Shown one piece after another: positions 56,074 through 64,000 of a stretch of 64,000 nt of DNA; the first letter of the stretch is position 1, and each line of letters begins with the position of its first letter. A program made the position numbers and the translations under genes. Source of the DNA: Spinacia oleracea (lineage: Eukaryota; Streptophyta; Magnoliopsida; Caryophyllales; Amaranthaceae); the NCBI RefSeq assembly GCF_020520425.1, contig NC_079487.1, positions 110,394,141 to 110,458,140 on the forward strand, read 5' to 3'. The notes under the pieces are model-generated. The model did no database searches. It was not told the origin of the DNA and worked only from the letters and a program-made list of their open reading frames with translations.

Positions 56074-58140
56074 GAATAGCACTGGAAAACAAAAAAAGAG
56101 GGCATCAAGCAAATTCAATTATAAATGCAATCCAATGTAACCCAAAGAATGAATAGGCTAGAAAATAAAAGTTGATCACGTTAAAACAGGTGAAACTACA
56201 CTTCATTTTCACTCCATTGAATTGAATGACCTAGCTTGATGTATAAAGTCAATACAAGACAAGAGCAACTAAAACTTAAAACTCATAAAGGCAACAAATG
56301 CAAGAATTTTAAAGAATCATTTTTACTTTTTGCTCATTAACGAATGAGTGAAGTAGAACCATTGGTTTGATCAGAATTGAGCACCATACCCAGTGGCGGA
56401 GCCAGATTTCACGGATGGTGGGTCATAATTGTACGCCGCTCACCGTACAATCATTAATCAATGCATAAATAAATAAAAAATACTTTAAAAAAATAACCCG
56501 TTCATCGATTCGACTCCACAATTCTCAATTGATTTCTCAACGCCATCACTCGCAAAACAACCCTCTTCACTATTAAAAAACCCAATCATCAATTCGCTTC
56601 CACAATTCTGAGGTGCAAAACCTGAGAATAATCTATTGGAATCCATCATAAAATCCCTCCATTCATCTAACCCATTATCTTCCATTAGCAATCCAACAAA
56701 CACTAATTTCTACAACCTATGTTTCCAGCATCAACATTAATGAAATTCAAATTCAATTTTCTGCCCCCAAAACCCATTAATTTCATTTCCATAGCTCAAT
56801 CATTGTCAATTTGTCATTTCCTGTTTTCAGATTATTGAGTCAAACAAAATAAAAATTAATGAACGCTAACAATCGTGACCATTTTTCAGAAAATCAAGCT
56901 AAATTCCATCAAATATAACACTCAAAACATAAAATGTCCAGCGAATAAATGTCATTGAAATTAAATGTATCATGTTATCCATCAACCCACCACGCTTACT
57001 TTATACCTATAAATTCTAAGAAAGACAACCTTAAATTTATCTACCCAAATTGAGAAAGTTCCCATAAATTGTATCCAATTAAGAATGGTCTGAACTTTGC
57101 TAATTTTTCTCATAACACTACACATAACCCAGTTGATATGATAACTTTGTTCCTAACTCATAATTGTATTCCCTCTGTTTTCAGTTTCAACTAGAATCAC
57201 TGGTCTTCTACAATTGTTGAAGTTTTAACAAGTACTAATCTCCACCTTTTGCTACTTCCTCTGATTTCAGGATTTTTTTTTATTGTCTTTTTGTCACTCT
57301 ATGCCGACGTTTTCTCACTTACATTCAAGGGTTAGGTTTGCAGACATGATAAATAATGTTCTTATAGGAGCTTCTTGTTTACATCTTTTATTATACAATT
57401 GTTGTAAAGTTTTACCAAATCCACGTCATCAAAATCGAAATCGAAATCCAATTAAAACAGTCACAAATAGACAAATCCCTAATTTTTAGATTACATAAAA
57501 CACTATGCAAAATATGAACTTTCCGATTGGCCAAATTACTCGTCAGATTGAAAATTCACATCATGTAATTGTAGATTGAACATGGATTTATATGAATGAG
57601 CATGAACATTACAGATTCCATAAAAACAAAAACAAAAAAAATCACGATTTTCTAAACAAAAATTAGTAATTGCACAGATAAATAGATATTCCAATTCAGT
57701 TTGAAGCTAAAACTGAGAAGTATGAAATATATAAGAACTTAATCAAATTTGAGCAAAATAATTCCAGCAACAGCAAATAAATGAGTGATAATTGCTAATA
57801 TTCAATTTCGAGCAAATTAATTCCATTACCAACGAATAAATGAGTGACAATTGCAAATAATTCAAATTTGAGCAAATTAATTATAGCAACATCGAATAAA
57901 TAAATAAGTGATAACTGTGAATAGTTGAATACGTAGATAGATGGAGAAAGAGAGTAGTACCTGGAAGATTGCTGCTAGTGCTACCTGCCGATTTACGAGA
58001 TTACGATTGATTGCTGTAACTTCGTAATGCGAAACGGGACTTCTTTAGCAAATTTGATCTGGAAATAATTCAAACTCAAACTGCAATCTGGTCGTTAGGG
58101 ATTCGAATTTTGCGACCTGGTTTCTTTTTCTTTTGGAGGG
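56074..58140 (-). promoter_or_regulatory. 5' UTR of the isomerase gene with a large leader intron
   Basis: Eight bases before the ATG is a clean acceptor (TTTTCCAG|TGCTATTC at 56081). The matching donor CTTCCAG|GTACTAC is at 57961/57960, so a 1.9-kb intron lies in the leader. The outer exon boundary is not visible; it probably ends near 58140. The intron includes a TE-like start CAGTGGCGGAGCCAG (56393, plus strand) without an identified partner. Confidence 0.6.
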
Positions 58141-58155
58141 ACTTGTAACTTGTTG

Positions 58156-58281
58156 TAGGAAATGAAAGAGACGAAAGGGAAGGCCCCGAGCTCGTCCTGA
58201 TAAGAAACGGGCCGGGTTAGGTCGGTACCAAAAAGTCAATTTATTATGTCGGGTTGGGATGGATCATGCCAAACTTTCGAG
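58156..58281. repeat. 126-bp segment duplicated at 62748-62873, copy 1
   Basis: The two copies differ at about five or six positions over 126 bp. This copy lies right next to the isomerase 5' exon, in its promoter. It includes GGCCGGGTTAGGTCGGTACC. It may be promoter DNA that was copied elsewhere, or a fragment of a repeat family. Confidence 0.85.
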
Positions 58282-58351
58282 ACTCTTTTTGTCTTAAATC
58301 TCTCCTAATCAAACACCTAGATAAAGATGAAATAATTCTTATACTTGATTA

Positions 58352-58995
58352 TCTATACTAATATATTAAAAGGCGTTGTGGAAAATGTATATGTGTCACG
58401 TAGTACTCTCCTCACGCCACATCATCCACTCACCATGTAGTATGTAATGACAACCAAAAATCAATACAATGAGGTTCGAACACCAGACCTCCTGTTTGGA
58501 TGATAATTCTCATTACCATCTTAACCAACCACCAATTGTGTTTTATCTCTTCACATTAATTTATAAATAAATGATCACATGAAATCTAAAACAAATAAAT
58601 TTTTATGTGACTTTTTAATTTCTATTTATGGACTATTTTGAAAAGGAAAAAAAATTAAACATTATGACAACCATGAAGAAACCTGATGTCATAAGTCTCA
58701 TAAGAATCAACTATAGGATTGTCTTACATAGCTGCATATATATCTAATTTAGTGTTTATTAATTTGACGTACTTAGTTCCATGAGAAAATAAATTATACA
58801 AATTGTAAGATGATATGATTGAAAACTTACTTGCCATGATAAATGACTTAGCGTGCCTGTGTAGTTGACAAACTTAACGGATATTTTCCATTCTATAGAA
58901 TACAAGTATTTTGGTCAAATATTGAGGCGCAAGAAAAATCTAAAACATTAGTTATTCAATGTAGCAACCGGGGCATCGCCCGGGTCACACACTAA
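58352..58995 (+). mobile_element. Non-autonomous Helitron (644 bp)
   Basis: It starts TCTATACTAATATATTAAA after an A and ends with a GC-rich hairpin region (CCGGGGCATCGCCCGGG), a short spacer and CTAA before a T. Both ends match the plant Helitron pattern. The interior is AT-rich and non-coding. Confidence 0.85.
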
Positions 58996-59709
58996 TTTTC
59001 CCCTAAAATATGAAATCAAGGTTTATGCTTTTTTGTTCACTTACCCACTAGGCCTCCATATCAACAATATCATTCAACTTCCTTACGAATGCTGGATAAG
59101 TGAATAATGACTATTGTCATTATTGGCCTTTTTGTACTGCTAAATGATAACTACGTGAAATTGACACCAAACTCCCCAAATTTTTGGCTGCATACCTATG
59201 CATGCAATTCTGCATGCATATGAGCTACAAATATTTCGTTTTAGCAGTTTTGTGTGATTTTTCCTTTCTTTTTTTAGTCCATTATTCTGTGTCCTCTTTT
59301 TTTTTTTTTTTTTTTGAATTTTTCTTTTAAAAAAACTTTTTTTTATCACACTTGTTTTCCTAAAAAAAAATTTGAACATTTGAGTAAGATACAAGAAGCA
59401 CACATAAAAAACACACAAATGAACATTCATGTTTAAAAAATGAACATTTCATTTATTTACTTCTACTTCCAATTTTCTCTTTCTATATGCTTCTAATTTT
59501 TCTGCTTCCTTCCTTTCGGCTTTCACTTTTTATGTACATCGATCTCTTTTCTCTTTCTATCTGCGACCTTATTTCCAGATTCTTTTCTTGTTGCTTCTGC
59601 CTTCAATTCTTCTTCAATTCTTACAACATCTCTTCATACCATATCTTCCATTTCTAAATCAATTTTTTTCTTTCGTTGCCGCATTCTTATTAACATTTAC
59701 CTTCCTGCA
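58996..59709. other. AT-rich intergenic DNA with pyrimidine-rich stretch
   Basis: No gene is supported. The stretch 59460-59700 is strongly C/T-biased (TTCTACTTCC, CTCTTTCTAT words), which on the minus strand would be purine-rich. Confidence 0.3.
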
Positions 59710-61250
59710 AGAAAATCATAATGTTTTTAGTTGAACATTATTCTGTTTAAGGTGAATATAAGACTTGAGAAACTGAGCATCACACAAAAGTGTTTTTTAT
59801 TTATGAATATATCATAGTTTTATAAGTTGAATTTAGTTGAACATGATTCTTTATAAATTGAACATGAGACTTGAGAAACTGAACATCATACAAAAATGTT
59901 CTTATTTGTGAACTATCATCTTCTATAAGTTGAACATGATGAATTATAAACTGAACATGGAAATTTTTAGACAATGCCACTTTTGATCTTTTAGTAAAGA
60001 ATAATGAACATCTGCTTATAAAATCTGAACATTATTAAAGAATACTGAGCACCTACATAAAAAAATGCTTTTGAAAATATCATACTAGTTTTATAGGTTA
60101 AATTTAGTTGTACATAATTCTTTATAAGTTGAACATGAGACTTAAGAAACTGAACATCACACAAAGATATTGAACAATATATTAATTTTATAAGTTAAAT
60201 TTAGTTGAACATGATTTTGTGTAAATAAAACCTGATTCTTTATGAATTGAACACGACAGTTGAAAAACTGAACATCGCACAAAAGTGTTATTATTTGTGA
60301 ACATCATCTTTTATAAGTTAAAGATGATAAATTATAAATTGAACACAACAAACTCATATTTAATATTCATCAATAATTACCACAAGTACAACCACCAATA
60401 ACAACAATCCTAACAAACTCATAATTAATTCTTTATAAGTTGAACATGAGACTTGAGAAACTGAACATCACACAACAGTATAGAAAATATATTAGTAAGT
60501 ATTGAACATATCGTTTTATTAGTTGAACATGATTCTTTATAGGTTGAACAAGAGAGTTAAAAAATTGAACATCATTCAAAAGTGTTATTATTTATTTCAC
60601 TGACAATATTAATTTGAACATGAAAATTTTAAATCAAATAAGATCTTAATTTGAAGAGTTAGCGATTAGCAGCATTCAATCGACAGTGTACAGAAAGCTA
60701 TCCGCTCATTAAGTGCATTTCCCAGGCTATCAATAGATCAATAATATATCTATATGATTGTCACCACAAGCAAGGAGATGAAAGATACTGGAAACTAACA
60801 GGAATAGACCAAACCTGACTAAAATTACCCTCGAAAAATCAAATTAGAATTTATAAAAATAAGAGCTTAATTTAATCTTTAAAGGTTAAAATTGGGAGCA
60901 AGAGAATTACGCAAAAAAACAGCGACGATGACGATCGAAGAACTATTCGGTATCATATTTTGCGTAAAATTGAACATGATTCTTTATAAGTTGAACACGA
61001 GAGTTGAAAAACTGAACATCACACAAAAATGTTATTATTTGTGAACATGACTTTTATAAGTTGAATTTAGTCGAACGTGATTCTTTATAAGTTGAACACG
61101 AGAGTTGAGAAACTGAACATAACACAAAAATATTGAACATATATTAATTTTACAATTTGAATTTATTTGAACATGATTCTTTATAAGTTGAACAAAAGTT
61201 CTGAGAAATTGAACATCACACAAAAAAGGTTCTTATTCGTGAACATTAAC
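59710..61250. repeat. Degenerate array of about 100-bp repeats
   Basis: The composite TTCTTTATAAGTTGAACATG ... GAGAAACTGAACATCACACA recurs at least nine times (for example near 59768, 59875, 60145, 60255, 60455, 60555, 61005, 61100 and 61203). Neighbouring copies are usually 95-110 bp apart. A non-repeat block at about 60600-60955 separates two parts. Strand-biased short ORFs in it are byproducts. Confidence 0.75.
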
Positions 61251-62110
61251 CGAGATATATTATGTTATTGTAACATTTGTTAATATCAAAATTCATAGAG
61301 TACATGACAATTACCATTCAACAATTTCTGACAGGCACAAACCATAAAAAAGGACAATCCACATTTTTTTTCTTCTATTAGCCACATTACAATAGTAATG
61401 AAAAGGAAATGAAAACACAAAGGGATGAAATGTACCATGTGTACTTGAGCACGAACCATAAAGCAACTGAACACAAAATTAGATCATTGCATCCTCTGCA
61501 TCATCTTTTTTGGCTTCTTTACAAAACTAAAATTGTGCTTCCTGAGGTAATTCACGCATCTATGAGATTTATAAATCGCCGACGATGAATCAGCTCCAGA
61601 AGCTCAAGAACATCTTACCTAAATCAATATCAAATCATATTCGTTAGCTCAGCTCCGTCAATCTCGTGTTCCTTGCTCTCTGAAAAGATCGAGAGAGAAA
61701 CAAATGTTCTAACCGGAACGGAAGAGATCCAAACTCCGACAAATAATTACAAAAACCACTAATTAATTTTAGCAAAAACTCAACAAATTGCAATCGCACT
61801 TTCGGAGAAGGAAAGAGAAAGAGAGATTACAGATGAGGAGGATGAGCTAGCTGCGAGTGCGATCACGGTGAAGGAGGCGAGAAGGACGAGGAGCGAAAAA
61901 GGAAAGGACGAAGAAACAGAGAAACATAACGCCGACGATGGAGGTAATTGCTGGGAGAAACCACCGAGAAAATCAATGTAGCTGGTGATATTATGATGGA
62001 GGTGGTGGTGGCGCCGCCAGTGATTTGCCATATCAGTAAAAAAAATGGAGAGAGAAAATGGAGTTGATGAGAGAGAAGATGGTGAGAGGTTAGAGGAGAG
62101 AGAAAATGGG
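61251..62110 (-). other. Possible small membrane-protein exon, otherwise no gene
   Basis: A minus-strand ORF (62031-61780, 83 codons) starts MANHWRRHHHLHHN. It has a hydrophobic segment (FPFSLLVLLASFTVIALAA) and a Ser run. A GT donor-like CATCT|GTAATC occurs at about 61828. I could not join it to a second exon without a stop. It may be a first exon of a decayed gene or chance. Purine-rich GAGAGAGAAAATG repeats lie at 62045-62110. Confidence 0.3.
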
Positions 62111-62328
62111 TATATGCTGAATTTATGGGTGATATTATGATGGAGGTGGTCTTTAATCCAGAAACGACGTCGTTTTATCTAGTATGCACGCATAGATGCG
62201 TAGATAGGTATCTATATATTAATAATTACACCAAACTCGTTATTATGGGCCTCTCAATGCTCTGTCTAAATTTCCAGTTGATGAGGCCCAAAAATCACTT
62301 ACTTGTTACTGCTGTGTATAACTGTATA

Positions 62329-62587
62329 CTTCCTTCGTCCCTTAATACTCGCACCGTTTTAACTACACACGCTTGTCAATGCTCAACTTTGATCACTAAT
62401 ATCTTTAACTACATATTATAAAAACTTATAAAAATATTAATATTTGAAAATATATAGTTAGATGAAGTCAACAATATATTATATACTAACATTTGTTTTC
62501 ATATATTAGAAATAAAATAGGGTCAAAATGAATTATGTGAATAGTGCATAAAGTCAAAATGGTGCGAGTATTAAGGGACAGAGGGAA
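62329..62587. mobile_element. Stowaway-type MITE
   Basis: The left end is CTTCCTTCGTCCCTTAATAC and the right end GTATTAAGGGACAGAGGGAA, with TA on both sides. The interior shares TATTATAAAAACTTATAAAAAT with the fragment at 62631-62747. Confidence 0.75.
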
Positions 62588-62630
62588 TACTTTATATACC
62601 ACGTACTTGCTCCATTTAGTAATAGGTGTA

Positions 62631-62747
62631 CTCCCTACGTCCCTTTATACTCAACCTGTTTTGACCGGACACGTTTTCCAATGCATAACTTTGACCACCA
62701 ATTTCTTTAACTATATATTATAAAAACTTATAAAAATGTTAATATTT
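62631..62747. mobile_element. Truncated left half of a related MITE
   Basis: It begins CTCCCTACGTCCCTTTATAC and carries the inner sequence of the previous MITE, but stops at TTAATATTT where the 126-bp duplicated segment begins. The right terminus is missing. Confidence 0.65.
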
Positions 62748-62873
62748 TAGGAAATGAAAGACACGAAAGGGAAGGCCCCAAGCTCGTCCTGATCAGAAAC
62801 GGGCCGGGTTAGGTCGGTACCAAAAAGTCAGTTTATTATGTCGGGTTGGGATGGGTCATGCCAAACTTTCGAG
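62748..62873. repeat. 126-bp segment duplicated from or with 58156-58281, copy 2
   Basis: Same orientation as copy 1. It is joined directly to the truncated MITE on the left and to unrelated DNA (GCCAATTTTGATGCAC) on the right, so both junctions are different from copy 1. Confidence 0.85.
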
Positions 62874-63135
62874 CCAATTTTGATGCACAAAATTGGTTAT
62901 TTTGGGCAAAGACTAACAGGCTTTCGGGCCATTCAAGTTATGCCAATTTTATAACTAAATTTCTATTTTTTAGTTGTCCAACCCCGATCATTTTGGATTG
63001 GGCCCAAAAATTTGGCCCAAACCTGTTATTTTTGGGTCGGATTAGATATGATCAGGTCTAGGGGCTGATTGGTTGACATCCGAGATAAATAGGTAATGTA
63101 TTAACCCGTGTCGTGATGAAGGCTACTATTGCGGC

Positions 63136-63610
63136 TAGAGGTGTCAAATCGGGTCATCGGTTCTGTTTCGTTTCGGGTTCATCGGTTCGGGTTGAAATCG
63201 GTTTATTTTGTTATCGGTTCGGTTCGGGTCGGGTTGAAAAATTAACGGTTCGGTTCGGGTTCGGGTTATGTGTTACGGGTTCATATCGGGTCGGGTTCAT
63301 ATCGGGTCGGGTTCATAACAGGTCGGGTTCGTATCGGGTCGGGTTCATATCGGGTCGGTTCATACCTGGTCGGGTCATAAACGGGTTAAGTCGGGTTCAT
63401 ATCGGTTCAGGTTCATATCGGGTCGGGTTCATAACGGGTCGGGTTCATATCAGGTCGGGTTCATACCAGGTCGGGTCAGATCGGGTCGGTTTGTAGTCGG
63501 GTCGGGTCAATTCAGTTCGGTTTGTTAACGGGTTTAGCCGGATTGTAATCGGGTCGGAATCATATCGGGTCGGGTTCATATCGGGTCGGGTTCATGTTTA
63601 GTCAGATCAA
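63136..63610. repeat. CGGGTCGGGTTCATAT minisatellite at an hAT-like terminus
   Basis: The block begins TAGAGGTGTCAAATCGGGTC, which resembles the terminus of hAT elements. It then has more than 15 tandem 15-17 bp units of the type CGGGTCGGGTTCATAT with variants. The right terminus and a target duplication were not found before 64000. A 127-codon ORF over it simply translates the repeat (GSYRVGFISGRV). Confidence 0.7.
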
Positions 63611-64000
63611 TTCGGATACAAATTACAAACAATGTCGAGTTATTACTAAAATCACAACTAATGTTATTTCTTTTTTGACGAACAACTAATGTAGTAATGT
63701 TCACTATCCAATTAATTTCATAAACTTAATTAAGAAAAGTCTGTCAATGTCTTTTATTATGTCATGTAATATTTACCAATCAAATGATTCAAATGGAATC
63801 AAAATCATCTATGCCCTCCCCCACCATGCTAGAGTATTACGAAATATGTATTGATGAACTAAATACTAATAATGTAGTAATTAATAATCGATAATGATGA
63901 ATTAATACGTAATGAATTTGTAAAGTTTGTAAATACAAGTTTGTCATATATTCATATTGGTTTAAACAACAACGAGACTAACATGTTTATTAACGAAACG
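63611..64000. other. AT-rich intergenic DNA
   Basis: No gene or element was recognised up to the window end. Confidence 0.3.

Noticed and set aside
56485-56703. 72-codon minus-strand ORF in the isomerase leader intron
   Set aside because: No recognised domain, and it lies between a clear donor and acceptor. It could be a gene fragment but nothing supports it.
63130-63600. CRISPR-like direct repeats
   Set aside because: Units are contiguous 15-17 bp minisatellite copies without unique spacers, in a plant genome.

Overview
The window is plant nuclear DNA, very probably from a eudicot. It has AT-rich intergenic DNA, genes with many GT-AG introns, plastid-type omega-3 desaturases and the full range of plant transposable elements. 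The many Stowaway-type ends (CTCCCTCCGTCCC) and the frequent motif ACTCCGTA fit Amaranthaceae/Caryophyllales such as spinach or beet, but that placement is inference. All exon maps here were built by hand from splice signals and reading-frame continuity.

There are four host genes. (1) 1-4624 (+) is the 3' part of a tomosyn-like gene (Lgl/WD40 protein with a C-terminal R-SNARE motif). (2) 33351-35562 (+) is a complete plastidial omega-3 fatty acid desaturase (FAD7/FAD8 type, 8 exons, 437 aa). (3) 45860-47888 (+) is a tandem paralogue with the same eight-exon structure and all three histidine boxes. Its first ATG gives only 378 aa and no transit peptide. (4) 51892-58.1 kb (-) is phosphoribosylanthranilate isomerase (tryptophan pathway, 270 aa, 4 coding exons plus a 5' UTR exon).

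The rest is mostly mobile DNA. 8221-26349 is a Ty3/gypsy element of Tat/Retand type with identical-length 436-bp LTRs, CTATT target duplications and a long antisense coding region behind integrase. A younger Ty1/copia element (8786-15414, GAATC duplications) sits inside its gag gene. The copia element lacks the end of RNase H and most of its 3' LTR. Two solo LTRs (38940-41799 and, less surely, 54300-55058), non-autonomous hAT, CACTA, Stowaway and Helitron elements and tRNA-derived SINEs fill the intergenic DNA and introns. Many are defined by target-site duplications visible in the sequence.

The right end (58-64 kb) holds a Helitron, a degenerate array of about 100-bp units, a Stowaway element, a 126-bp duplicate of DNA lying beside the isomerase 5' exon, and a GC-rich minisatellite that starts at an hAT-like terminus.

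The desaturase pair is the most biologically interesting part: a plastid-type enzyme core seems to have lost its plastid address after tandem duplication. The 10-kb spacer between the copies has been expanded by transposons. No operon-like logic, CRISPR array or true RNA gene was found.
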